This document shows, one piece after another, positions 18,701-26,379 of a stretch of 64,000 nucleotides of DNA. The stretch spans positions 679,443-743,442 of the forward strand of contig NZ_JAJTNP010000001.1 in the NCBI RefSeq assembly GCF_021311115.1, read 5' to 3'. This DNA comes from Chryseobacterium gwangjuense. Lineage in GTDB: Bacteria > Bacteroidota > Bacteroidia > Flavobacteriales > Weeksellaceae. The notes under the pieces were generated by a model that worked only from the letters and a program-made list of their open reading frames with translations, had not been told where the DNA came from and searched no databases. The first letter of the stretch is position 1. Each line of letters opens with the position of its first letter. Position numbers and translations under genes: made by a program.

Positions 18701-19464
18701 CCTAAGAATTTTCTTTTTTCGATATAATCATTGAAAATAGTTTCCAATGTATGTTTGAACTGTCCTTCGAATTCAATGTTTGACAACTCTGTTTCAAACG
18801 TTGTGTGACGACAGTGGTCGCTCCAATACGTATCTAAAACTTTAAGTTCAGTTTCCGTAGGATTTCTCTGTTCAGTTTTGAAATATTCCTGAATGAATTT
18901 TAAATCATCTAAACCTAATGCAAAACCATGACTGTTATAGAACTCTTCAAGCTGAGCATCATCAAAATTGATAAAGTTTTCGTGGATAATTACTTTTGAC
19001 GGAGTTTCTTCTGCAGGAATATCTAAAATGGTTAAATCTTTTTCCTGAGATTCTACTTTATTGATTAAAAGGTCTTTGATTTTTGCTAAATCAGATTCGG
19101 AAACTCCTTCAAATTCGATCAATTTACCGCTTCTTACTTTAGACTTTTCATTTTCAGTCAATAAAGCAATACATTGTTGAGCAGAATCTGCACGTTGGTC
19201 GTATTGTCCCGGTAAAAATTCCATTCCGAAATTAATTCCTTTTGCAGGGTTTTCTTCATGCAAAATATCAGTAACCGGATCTACGAAAGTGCTGTTTACC
19301 ACTTTTCCGAATTCACCGTCATTTAATCCAAAAATATCGTAAACGTTATATACTTTTACACTTTGGATAGACGGAACAACCGCTTTTACTTCATCAAAAA
19401 TTTTTGGACTTTCAACATCGAAAATTCCTCTTTTTTCTACGAAAATTCTTTTGTTATTAGACAT
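15769..19464 (-). CDS. purL: phosphoribosylformylglycinamidine synthase (single chain)
   Basis: Fourth step of de novo purine synthesis: FGAR + glutamine + ATP to FGAM. At 1231 aa this is the large fused form. The linker region carries YWSDHCRHTTF, the synthetase core carries ETHNHPTEIEPFGGA and GGKDSMSGTY, and the C-terminal class I glutaminase has FPGTNCEYD, the catalytic Cys in GICNGFQALVKSG and the His/Glu pair in ISHGEGRF. It is slightly shorter than the E. coli enzyme, as usual in this phylum. purB lies upstream on the same strand, 147 bp away. Confidence 0.97.
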   Translation of the reverse strand: MSNNKRIFVEKRGIFDVESPKIFDEVKAVVPSIQSVKVYNVYDIFGLNDGEFGKVVNSTFVDPVTDILHEENPAKGINFGMEFLPGQYDQRADSAQQCIALLTENEKSKVRSGKLIEFEGVSESDLAKIKDLLINKVESQEKDLTILDIPAEETPSKVIIHENFINFDDAQLEEFYNSHGFALGLDDLKFIQEYFKTEQRNPTETELKVLDTYWSDHCRHTTFETELSNIEFEGQFKHTLETIFNDYIEKRKFLGRELKPISLMDLATVCGRYFHKTGNLENLVVSDEINACTIQIEAEYDGKKEPWYLLFKNETHNHPTEIEPFGGASTCLGGAIRDPLSGRSFVFQAMRLTGAADVLESVDKTLPGKLPQKTITKQAANGYSSYGNQIGLATTMVSEIYDEGYKAKRMEVGFVAGAVPVDWVRREKPEAGDSIIILGGATGRDGVGGASGSSKEQDETSIHTMSSEVQKGNAVEERKIQRLFRNSEVTRLIKKSNDFGAGGVSVAIGEIADSLEVNLDVLPLKYEGLNGTELAISESQERMAVVVEPKDKEQFIKFCEAENIVAVEVAKVTDSGRMQMFWKGDKIVDLSRAFLDTNGCSKSQEVKITHLNEVKEETPSFNEENFLKILGDKNVASQKGLLEMFDSSIGATTVAMPLGGKYQQTLMEGSVQTLPIIGAKDIETVSLASWGFDAEISKQNSLLGASYAVVESVAKIVAMGGDYKNIRFSFQEYFEKLGQNPEKWGKPLASLLGAYDAQINFGLAAIGGKDSMSGTYQDLNVPPTLISFACANGDKKNIISPEFKNAGNKVYFFNHTAQENGLPNYDALKAAFEFIFENIKAGKIVSVKTVKEGGVAVALAKMSFGNRLGAEITVAEHALLAKNIGSLIIESKEELSTANLQLIGEVKDSNAIKINDAEFAIEKLLAANTNTFENLFPTIEKGKITVEIDEKLNSINPRNIIIKKHGIAQPKVFAPVFPGTNCEYDTLNAFAKEGAAISSLPLININHQLLDESIDAWVKEIKTSQILAFSGGFSAGDEPDGSAKFIVNVLKNEKMRNAVHELLDRDGMIIGICNGFQALVKSGLLPYGRIKDLDENSPTLAHNAIRRHISQMVNVRVVNDESPWLKGMKDQVFTIPISHGEGRFMASEAEIQKLYENGQIATQYLDLEGNIAHGMPFNPNNSLFGIEGITSPDGKIFGRMGHPERFAEGLLKNIPTANYHNIFKNGVEYFK

Positions 19465-19504
19465 TAGATGTCAGATATTTATTAGATTTATTTTTAATTT
19501 AAAA

Positions 19505-19558
19505 TTTGTCATCTAAGAATCTGGTTTGTGTTAGCCTAGATTCCTGCGGAATGACAAA
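19505..19558. repeat. palindromic intergenic repeat, copy 2
   Basis: It contains the core GATTCCTnCGGAATGACAAA at 19539-19558, shared with the copy at 620-639 (with G in place of A at the variable base). TTTGTCAT (19505-19512) is complementary to ATGACAAA (19551-19558), so the copy can fold. It lies between purB and purL. Confidence 0.55.
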
Positions 19559-19582
19559 CAAAGCTTTTTATTTAAAATAAAA

Positions 19583-19606
19583 TATGCAGCCCAAAAAGAC
19601 TGCATA
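19583..19606 (-). terminator. hairpin after purB
   Basis: TATGCAG and CTGCATA are separated by 10 bases, and T-rich sequence follows on the minus strand. It lies directly after the purB stop and may end or weaken transcription before purL. Confidence 0.55.
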
Positions 19607-19611
19607 CTGTA

Positions 19612-21039
19612 TTATACTTTAAGATCAGCCTCTAATCCTATTAAGTCTTTGTTTTGGTCAATAATCGGTTGAACTTCATTCGCAATGAATTCTTCCGTTT
19701 GAATTGGTGCAAAACCGATGAAGTTTTTAGGATCAAGAACTTCTTTTAATTTTGATTTATCAAGTTTCAATGAATCGTCGTTCAGGATTCTTTCGATCAG
19801 GTCGTTTTCTTTTCCTTCTTCTTTCACTTTTTTAGACGCTTCCATCGAGTGAACTCTGATTACTTCGTGGATTTCCTGACGGTCACCACCCGCTTTCACT
19901 TCTTCCATGATGATGTATTCTGTCGCCATGAAAGGAAGTTCTTCCATAATATGTTTGTTGATTCTGTTCGGATACACCACGATTCCGTTCATGATGTTAT
20001 TCCAGATCAATAAGATTGCATCAACCGCCAAAAATGCTTGAGGAATTGTTAGTCTTTTGTTTGCAGAATCATCCAAAGTTCTTTCAAACCATTGTGTTGA
20101 AGCTACCATTGCAGAACTTGTCGTTAAAGACATTACATATTTTGCCAATGCTCCGATTCTTTCACTTCTCATTGGGTTACGCTTGTAAGCCATCGCTGAT
20201 GAACCGATCTGGTTTTTCTCGAATGGCTCTTCAATTTCCTTAAGGTTTTGAAGTAAACGTAAATCGTTTGTGAATTTATGTGCAGATTGAGCGATATTTC
20301 CTAATAAAGCCACCACTTTAGCATCGATTTTTCTGTCGTAAGTCTGTCCGGAAACTCCGAAAACTTTTTCGAAACCGAATCTTTTTGACAATTCTTTATC
20401 TAAATGCTTCACTTTAGAATAATCACCGTTGAAAAGCTCCAAGAAACTTGCAGCAGTTCCTGTAGTTCCTTTTACTCCTCTGAAACGTAAAGTTTCTAAG
20501 AAGAAATCTAGCTCTTCAATGTCAAGAACCAAACTTTGTAACCAAAGTGTAGCTCTTTTTCCAACAGTCGTTAACTGAGCCGGTTGGAAATGAGTAAATC
20601 CTAAAGTTGGCAAATCTTTATACTGAATAGCAAAGTCAGAAAGATTTTTCATTACGTTAACCAACTTTTTCTTTAAGATTAAAAGTCCGTCACGGATTTG
20701 AATTAAGTCTGTATTATCTCCTACAAACGCTGAAGTTGCTCCCAAGTGAATAATTCCTTTAGCTGAAGGCGCCACATCACCATAAGCGTGAACGTGAGCC
20801 ATTACATCATGACGGAATTTTTTCTCATACTCAGCTGCTTTATCGTAATCGATGTTTTCAGCATTAGCTTTCAATTCAGCGATTTGCTCGTCTGTAATTT
20901 CAAGTCCAAGGTCTTTTTCGATTTCAGCAAGGGCAATCCAAAGCTTTCTCCAGTTCTGGAATTTATTGTTGTGAGAAAAGTTAAACAACATTTCTTCGCT
21001 TGAATAGCGTTCTTCCAAAGGATTTTTGTAGGAATTCAT
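19612..21039 (-). CDS. purB: adenylosuccinate lyase
   Basis: Cleaves SAICAR and adenylosuccinate to release fumarate, in purine synthesis. At 475 aa it has the long type. GSSAMAYKRNPMRSERI (about residues 285-301) is the fumarase/aspartase superfamily signature with the catalytic serine loop. HLGATSAFVGDNTDL (about 97-111) and GFTHFQPAQLTT (about 147-158) carry the conserved histidines. Its placement next to purL fits a shared pathway, though the intervening hairpin and repeat suggest separate or attenuated transcription. Confidence 0.96.
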   Translation of the reverse strand: MNSYKNPLEERYSSEEMLFNFSHNNKFQNWRKLWIALAEIEKDLGLEITDEQIAELKANAENIDYDKAAEYEKKFRHDVMAHVHAYGDVAPSAKGIIHLGATSAFVGDNTDLIQIRDGLLILKKKLVNVMKNLSDFAIQYKDLPTLGFTHFQPAQLTTVGKRATLWLQSLVLDIEELDFFLETLRFRGVKGTTGTAASFLELFNGDYSKVKHLDKELSKRFGFEKVFGVSGQTYDRKIDAKVVALLGNIAQSAHKFTNDLRLLQNLKEIEEPFEKNQIGSSAMAYKRNPMRSERIGALAKYVMSLTTSSAMVASTQWFERTLDDSANKRLTIPQAFLAVDAILLIWNNIMNGIVVYPNRINKHIMEELPFMATEYIIMEEVKAGGDRQEIHEVIRVHSMEASKKVKEEGKENDLIERILNDDSLKLDKSKLKEVLDPKNFIGFAPIQTEEFIANEVQPIIDQNKDLIGLEADLKV

Positions 21040-21065
21040 TCTTTTCTTTTACTTTTTAGATTATG

Positions 21066-21073
21066 CAAAAATA
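21066..21073 (-). promoter_or_regulatory. -7 box of purB
   Basis: It reads TATTTTTG on the minus strand, 26 bp before the purB ATG. Confidence 0.45.
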
Positions 21074-21150
21074 CGGTTTTTCGGTGAGAGAGAAAAATGC
21101 TTTTTTTGAACACAAATTTTGATCAGCCATCACAAAAACTTATTCCTAAA

Positions 21151-21178
21151 AAAAGTCATTCTCTCGAATGACTTTTTG
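21151..21178 (-). terminator. terminator of the 131-aa secreted protein gene
   Basis: AAAAGTCATTC and GAATGACTTTT form an 11-bp perfect stem with a 4-base loop, with Ts on both sides. It is adjacent to the stop codon at 21181. Confidence 0.8.
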
Positions 21179-21180
21179 CT

Positions 21181-21576
21181 TTATTGATAAATGACAATAT
21201 TCTTTTTTTTCAACTGGTAGCCTGTCTTTTTATACGGTACTAAAACATAGTCTCCGCTTTTCCAGGCTTTCCCTTTTCCTAGTTGTGTCAAAATAAGGCT
21301 TCCTTTATTTTGTTCAGGAAGAAAAACTTCTGCCTTTTTCATGTCTTTGCTAAAAATAATAGCCGTCATTGAAGTTGAGCTTCCCTTTGGTTTCACCTCG
21401 GTTAATTTAACTTTTTGTTCGAAAACTCTCACACAGTCATTCTTAATTTGTGAATACGTATAACCTGCCGAACCTTTACAACCATGAGCATCTTTGTCAC
21501 CTCCAACAACCGGAGCTTTTTGTGCAAAAGCTAAAGAACCAAGGAACATTGCACTGAATAGAATTGTTTTTTTCAT
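21181..21576 (-). CDS. small secreted protein, unknown function
   Basis: A 131-aa protein with a Sec signal (MKKTILFSAMFLGSLAFAQ). The mature part begins with HGCKGSAGYTYSQIKNDCVRVFE, which has two cysteines likely to form a disulfide, followed by a lysine-rich beta-strand domain (AEVFLPEQNKG, then GKAWKSGDYVLVPYKK). I have seen the GCKGSAGYTYS arrangement in other Bacteroidetes exported proteins but know no function. It is monocistronic with its own terminator. Confidence 0.7.
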   Translation of the reverse strand: MKKTILFSAMFLGSLAFAQKAPVVGGDKDAHGCKGSAGYTYSQIKNDCVRVFEQKVKLTEVKPKGSSTSMTAIIFSKDMKKAEVFLPEQNKGSLILTQLGKGKAWKSGDYVLVPYKKTGYQLKKKNIVIYQ

Positions 21577-21651
21577 GTTTTTAAATATTAAGTTTACAAT
21601 TTGGTAAAAATTATGCCAAAATAGGGTATCAGTTTATTTTTTTCTAAATTA

Positions 21652-21680
21652 CAAAAAAAGCCACTCAAATTGAGTGGCTT
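21652..21680 (-). terminator. terminator of the PUL operon
   Basis: AAGCCACTCAA and TTGAGTGGCTT form an 11-bp perfect stem with a 1-base centre, and a T run follows on the minus strand. It starts 8 bp after the bglX stop. Confidence 0.85.
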
Positions 21681-21687
21681 ATAGAAT

Positions 21688-24015
21688 TTATTTTGTCCAA
21701 TTGATTTTTGAATGTTTTACATCGGAAGAATTGGTACCAATCATGATATCAAATTCTCCGGATTCCCAATCATATTTTAAATCTCCGTTATAGAATTTAA
21801 GATTTTCCGGACTAATATTAAAGGTAATTTTTTTAGATTCTCCTTTTTTCAATAATACTTTTTGGAAACCTTTCAACTCTTTTACAGGTCTTGTAATACT
21901 TCCCACCATATCTCTGATGTATAACTGAACCACTTCTGCTCCGTCATAGTTTCCTGAATTGGTTACAGTAACTGAAGCCTGAATCGTCTGATTTCCTTTT
22001 GGATTTGCATTAGAAATCGTCATATCAGAATAATTGAATTTTGTGTAACTCAATCCATAACCAAATGGGTACAATGGTGTATTACACTCATCCATATAGT
22101 TTGAACGGAATCTCTGATATTCACATTTATCAACCAAAGTCTGATCTAACGGACGACCTGTATTTTTAGCATTATAATAAATAGGAACCTGCCCTAAACT
22201 TCTTGGGAATGTCATCGGTAATTTTCCTGAAGGGTTTACTTTTCCGAAAAGAACGTCTGCAATTGCATTTCCCGCTTCTGAACCGGCAAACCAAGCATTT
22301 AAGATCGCATCAGGAGCATCTTTCACGTTCGTTAAAGCTAAAGGGCGACCTGTGAAAAGTACCATTGCGATTGGTTTTCCTGTCTTTTTTAACTCATTTA
22401 ACAAATCTACCTGAGACTGAGGAATCGTGATTTCAGTTCTTGAAGAAGATTCTCCACTCATTTCCGCAGATTCTCCGATTGCTAAAACAATAACATCTGC
22501 TTTGTTAGCTACATCAACCGCTTCTTTCAATAATTCTTCTTTCGAACGGTTATCTCTGTCGGTTTTCTTACCGTGAGCTGCATAAATATCCTCTAATTTG
22601 GCATCATAATCGATATTTGCTCCTTTAGCAGAAAGGAATTTTACCTCTTTACCATAATTCGCCTGAAGTCCTTGCATTAAGTTAACCGAAACAGCATGTT
22701 TTGTAGCCACACTCCAAGTTCCTGCCATATTCAATGAGTTGTTTACCAAAGGACCAATTACAGCAACAGTTCCTGATTTTTTCAAAGGCAACACCTGGTT
22801 TTCATTTTTCATCAACACCATCGACTGAGCGGCAGTATTTCTTGCAATGTTACGGTTTTCCAAATTGTAAACCTCTTTTTCCGCCAGTTTTGCACTTCCG
22901 TATTTGTAAGGATCATCAAACAACCCTAAGTCGTATTTTGATTCAAGAATTCTTCTTGCCGCCATATCGATTTCAGCCTGAGTAACTTTTCCTTCTGATA
23001 AAGATTTTTTTAATGTTGTTAAAAAACCTTCTCCTACCATATCCATATCAACTCCGGCTTTAAGAGCCAAAGCAGAAACCTGCTGAAGATCTCCCATTCC
23101 ATGGTCAACCATTTCGTTGATTCCCGTATAATCGGTAACTACAAAACCCTTGAACTTCCATTGATTTCTTAAAACTTCTGTTTGCAACCATCTGTTTCCT
23201 GTTGCCGGAACTCCATCAATTTCATTAAATGAAGCCATTACAGAAGCTACCCCAGCATCAACAGCTGCTTTGTAGGGTGGGAAATATTCGTTGAACATTC
23301 TCACGTGACTCATATCAACCGTATTGTAATCTCTTCCTGCTTCTCCCGCTCCATACAATGCAAAATGCTTCACACAAGCCAAAATAGTGTTTCCTACGGA
23401 AAGGTCTTTTCCCTGATAACCATACACCATATTTTTAGCAACCTCACTTCCTAGATAAGGATCTTCTCCAGAACCTTCAGACACCCTTCCCCATCTTGGT
23501 TCACGAGAGATATCCACCATTGGAGAGAACGTCCAGTTGATTCCATCTGCTGAAGCTTCTCTTGCTGCAACTCTTGCCGACTGCTGAATTAAATTCATAT
23601 CCCAAGAAGCTGCCAAACCTAATGGAATCGGGAAAGTAGTTTCGTAACCGTGAATAACATCCATCCCAAAAATCAAAGGAATTTTCAGGCGGCTATTTTC
23701 CACCGCAACTTTTTGAACAGCTCTGATTTTTTCAGCACCTTTTATATTGAATAGTCCACCCACTAAGCCCTGCTCTACTTTTTTTCCAATATCTGAGCTT
23801 TTAGCCAAACCTGTAGTAAAGTCACCTGAACTTGGTAAGTTCAACTGACCGATTTTTTCATCTAAAGTCATTTTAGATAAAAGATTATCTACAAAGGCTT
23901 TCTTTTTAGCCTGATATTGAGCTGTCTGATAAGACTGAACAGGCTTCGTTACCATTTCCTGCGCCGAAAACACAGGTGCCAATGCTAAAGTGGCAATTAC
24001 AATTAACTTTTTCAT
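21688..24015 (-). CDS. bglX: GH3 beta-glucosidase (BglX-like)
   Basis: A 775-aa exported beta-glucosidase. A Sec signal (MKKLIVIATLALAPVFSAQ) precedes the GH3 barrel domain: KIPLIFGMDVIHGYETTFP at about 111-129, WTFSPMVDISREPRWGR at about 161-177, and the nucleophile Asp295 in GFVVTDYTGINEM. The alpha/beta sandwich domain (VIVLAIGESAEMSGESSSR) and a C-terminal fibronectin-III-like domain (GAEVVQLYIRD) follow. It is the last gene of the SusCD-GH144 locus, where it would release glucose from imported oligosaccharides in the periplasm. The linkage is inferred to be beta-1,2 from the partner enzyme. Confidence 0.92.
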   Translation of the reverse strand: MKKLIVIATLALAPVFSAQEMVTKPVQSYQTAQYQAKKKAFVDNLLSKMTLDEKIGQLNLPSSGDFTTGLAKSSDIGKKVEQGLVGGLFNIKGAEKIRAVQKVAVENSRLKIPLIFGMDVIHGYETTFPIPLGLAASWDMNLIQQSARVAAREASADGINWTFSPMVDISREPRWGRVSEGSGEDPYLGSEVAKNMVYGYQGKDLSVGNTILACVKHFALYGAGEAGRDYNTVDMSHVRMFNEYFPPYKAAVDAGVASVMASFNEIDGVPATGNRWLQTEVLRNQWKFKGFVVTDYTGINEMVDHGMGDLQQVSALALKAGVDMDMVGEGFLTTLKKSLSEGKVTQAEIDMAARRILESKYDLGLFDDPYKYGSAKLAEKEVYNLENRNIARNTAAQSMVLMKNENQVLPLKKSGTVAVIGPLVNNSLNMAGTWSVATKHAVSVNLMQGLQANYGKEVKFLSAKGANIDYDAKLEDIYAAHGKKTDRDNRSKEELLKEAVDVANKADVIVLAIGESAEMSGESSSRTEITIPQSQVDLLNELKKTGKPIAMVLFTGRPLALTNVKDAPDAILNAWFAGSEAGNAIADVLFGKVNPSGKLPMTFPRSLGQVPIYYNAKNTGRPLDQTLVDKCEYQRFRSNYMDECNTPLYPFGYGLSYTKFNYSDMTISNANPKGNQTIQASVTVTNSGNYDGAEVVQLYIRDMVGSITRPVKELKGFQKVLLKKGESKKITFNISPENLKFYNGDLKYDWESGEFDIMIGTNSSDVKHSKINWTK

Positions 24016-24077
24016 AAATCTACCTTCTTTAATTATAGTTCTATTTTTCGTTTTATTATTTAATGATTGATTTTACA

Positions 24078-24785
24078 TCAATTATTTTTCTTTTTTGACA
24101 GCATCCAGTCATACAAATGCGGATTGGAATATGTTGAATCCCAAGAATTATGGTTATCATTCGGAAAGATTGTCAATTCTGCGGAAGGATTAACCGGATG
24201 AAGTTTCTGATAAAAATTGAATGCATTTTCAGGTAAAACCACATCATCCATTCCGCCATGAAAGATTTTCATGTTCAAATGCTTGTACTGATCAATATTC
24301 GCATACATTACTCTGTCTGTCGGGGCACAAACCGAAACTACTGCAGCAAACATTTCCGGATGCTCCATCGCCAGTTTCAATGTTCCCCAACCTCCCATTG
24401 AAAGTCCGGTAAGATAAATTCTGGAAGTATCAACTTTATATTTTTTCTGAATTTCTTTAATCAAATTATAAACGGTAACCGTATCCCACCAAGTGTTTTC
24501 CGGACATTGAGGTGCTAAAATCGCAACAGGTTCTTTTATCAGATGTTTATACGTAAATGGACTGTGCGCTTTTACAAGCTCCAGATTATTTCCTCTTTCA
24601 CCGGAACCATGAAGAAATACAATCAAAGGAACATTCCCTTTTGCTTTTTGAGGGTAATCAAGAATGTAAGAGATCTTTTCCTGTCTTTTAACTTCTTTGT
24701 TGAGTTCTGCTTTAATTTCCTGAGCATTTACAGTCAATGACAGTGGTAAAAGTAAAAGCGGTAAATGGTTTAGTTTTAATTTCAT
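24078..24785 (-). CDS. secreted alpha/beta hydrolase (esterase/peptidase-like)
   Basis: A 235-aa protein with a signal peptide (MKLKLNHLPLLLLPLSLTVNAQ) and one alpha/beta-hydrolase domain. VFLHGSGERGNN forms the oxyanion region, the nucleophile serine is in TGLSMGGWGTLKLA, the acid is probably in GGMDDVVLPE and the histidine in NDNHNSWD. It resembles the phospholipase/carboxylesterase or PHB-depolymerase-like proteins often found in PULs, which remove acyl groups from polysaccharides. The acyl substrate is unknown. Its position between GH144 and GH3 genes argues for a role in the same glycan pathway. Confidence 0.82.
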   Translation of the reverse strand: MKLKLNHLPLLLLPLSLTVNAQEIKAELNKEVKRQEKISYILDYPQKAKGNVPLIVFLHGSGERGNNLELVKAHSPFTYKHLIKEPVAILAPQCPENTWWDTVTVYNLIKEIQKKYKVDTSRIYLTGLSMGGWGTLKLAMEHPEMFAAVVSVCAPTDRVMYANIDQYKHLNMKIFHGGMDDVVLPENAFNFYQKLHPVNPSAELTIFPNDNHNSWDSTYSNPHLYDWMLSKKKNN

Positions 24786-24817
24786 TTTACTATTTCAGGT
24801 TTTATCTGGTTTTAACT

Positions 24818-24910
24818 AGCCCCGATTGCAGCGGCATCCTTTTTTGTTGCGGCCGGAGCGAAGCGGAGGCCGTAATAAAAAAGATATAGCGGAAAGCGGG
24901 ATTAAGCTCC
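24818..24910. repeat. structured Flavobacteriia intergenic repeat
   Basis: Conserved-looking flanks AGCCCCGATTGCAGCGGC (24818 on) and GATATAGCGGAAAGCGGG to about 24910 surround a GC-rich centre in which CGGCC (24850-24854) pairs with GGCCG (24868-24872). I recall near-identical flanks with variable centres in many Flavobacterium and Chryseobacterium genomes. It lies inside the PUL, after the GH144 gene, and could act as a terminator, processing site or mobile repeat. Its GC content is far above its surroundings. Confidence 0.65.
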
Positions 24911-24919
24911 TAAAAAATA

Positions 24920-26308
24920 TTATTTAATGTTATATTTCTCAGATTTGAAACTCAATTTCTTTAATCCTTGTTGTATTTCAGGAGCATTCATGAATAGCTT
25001 CCATAAAAATCCTGTTCTGTAGTTTTCAATCATCGGAGCAATAGTTCCCTGATCAATCGCTAAATATCTTGGTGTTGTCCAATTGTCATAATTGATTGAG
25101 GTTGCATCATAAGGACCTGCCGAACCAATGAATTCCGGTTTCTGAGTGTAAATAAATCTCAGGAAATCCATAGATTCTTTCGGTGAATACGGAAAACTAC
25201 TCAATGCTGCTGTTGGAGTGATTACACCATGATCATTTTGTGGGAAATGGGCATCATAGCCTACACCTCCTTCTTTATTTCTCGAGTAACTTGCTGTAAG
25301 TCCCCAATAATTAGGTCCGTAACCTTTCCATCCTTTTGGATTTTCGACACAGTATTTATAGTCGATAAGGACCTGATTTTTATTTAAATCAAAATAGTTT
25401 TTAATCAATTTATCTGATAAATTCGTCGGATCTAAGCCAATGTAGGAATATTGCGTCCAAAATAATGGTCCGCCGTATTCTTCAGCTCCATTATGCTTTA
25501 CATACATTGGAAGTCCGTATTTTTCTTTGTCTGAAAGATAGGTTCCGTTTCTTGTCCAGCCTTTGTAATAAGTTTCCGCATCTATGGAATATGTTGGGGA
25601 TGAAGCTGCCAAAATATAAGTAATCAAGCATTCATTATAACCTTGCAACGGAAAATTCATTTCCCATTGATATTCCGGCGACCAGTGCCAATAAAGAACT
25701 TTTTCGCCACCTTTTGTATACCAGTTCCACTGAATTCCTTTCCAAAGCTCATCACATTTTTTGGCAAGCGCTTTTTCTTCTGCATTTCCGTTTTTGAAGT
25801 ATTCACGAACCATTAAAATTCCCGATGTCAAAAATGCTGTTTCTACCAAGTCTCCGCCATTATCTTTTTTTCCGAAAGGAACCGTTTTTCCTGTTTCTCC
25901 ATTAATCCAGTGCGACCAAGCTCCTTTATGACGATCTGCTTTTGCAAGAAAATCCATCATAGTTGTCAATCGCTTCACCGCATCTTTTCTAGGAACAAAG
26001 CCTCGTTCAACACCCACCAATATGGTTGCTAAGCCAAATCCTGATCCACCTGTTGTAACAACGTGTTTATCATTATCCGGATAGATATTGTCTTCGTGAT
26101 AACGCTCTCTTCCCAACATTGAATTAGGTTCTGCATAATCCCAAAAATACTTTAAAGCATCTTTCTGAACTCTGTTCATCAGTTGCTCATCGGTAATATT
26201 GGATTTTACTACTGATTTTTGAGTAGATTCTTGTTTTGAAACTTGAGAATTTTTGCAGGAAACAGCAAATAGAGATGCTGCAATGATGGGTAATATTATC
26301 CTTTTCAT
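24920..26308 (-). CDS. GH144-type (glucoamylase-family) lipoprotein, probable endo-beta-1,2-glucanase
   Basis: A 462-aa lipoprotein with a lipobox at SLFAVSC (Cys18), which fits surface or periplasmic anchoring. The rest is an (alpha/alpha)6-type domain with RVQKDALKYFWDYAEP, VTTGGSGFGLATILVGVERG, WSHWINGETGKT, YNECLITYILAASSPTY and GPYDATSINYDNW, the pattern of the PF10091 glycoamylase family. Characterised members of that family from Chitinophaga and relatives are endo-beta-1,2-glucanases (GH144). The clustering with SusCD and a GH3 enzyme fits depolymerisation of beta-1,2-glucan. Family membership is strong by eye; the linkage is inferred. Confidence 0.82.
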   Translation of the reverse strand: MKRIILPIIAASLFAVSCKNSQVSKQESTQKSVVKSNITDEQLMNRVQKDALKYFWDYAEPNSMLGRERYHEDNIYPDNDKHVVTTGGSGFGLATILVGVERGFVPRKDAVKRLTTMMDFLAKADRHKGAWSHWINGETGKTVPFGKKDNGGDLVETAFLTSGILMVREYFKNGNAEEKALAKKCDELWKGIQWNWYTKGGEKVLYWHWSPEYQWEMNFPLQGYNECLITYILAASSPTYSIDAETYYKGWTRNGTYLSDKEKYGLPMYVKHNGAEEYGGPLFWTQYSYIGLDPTNLSDKLIKNYFDLNKNQVLIDYKYCVENPKGWKGYGPNYWGLTASYSRNKEGGVGYDAHFPQNDHGVITPTAALSSFPYSPKESMDFLRFIYTQKPEFIGSAGPYDATSINYDNWTTPRYLAIDQGTIAPMIENYRTGFLWKLFMNAPEIQQGLKKLSFKSEKYNIK

Positions 26309-26379
26309 TGAATCATTTTTTTAACGGAATACAAAAGAAGAGGAGAACTTTCATTCTCCTCTAAAGTTTATAAATAAGC

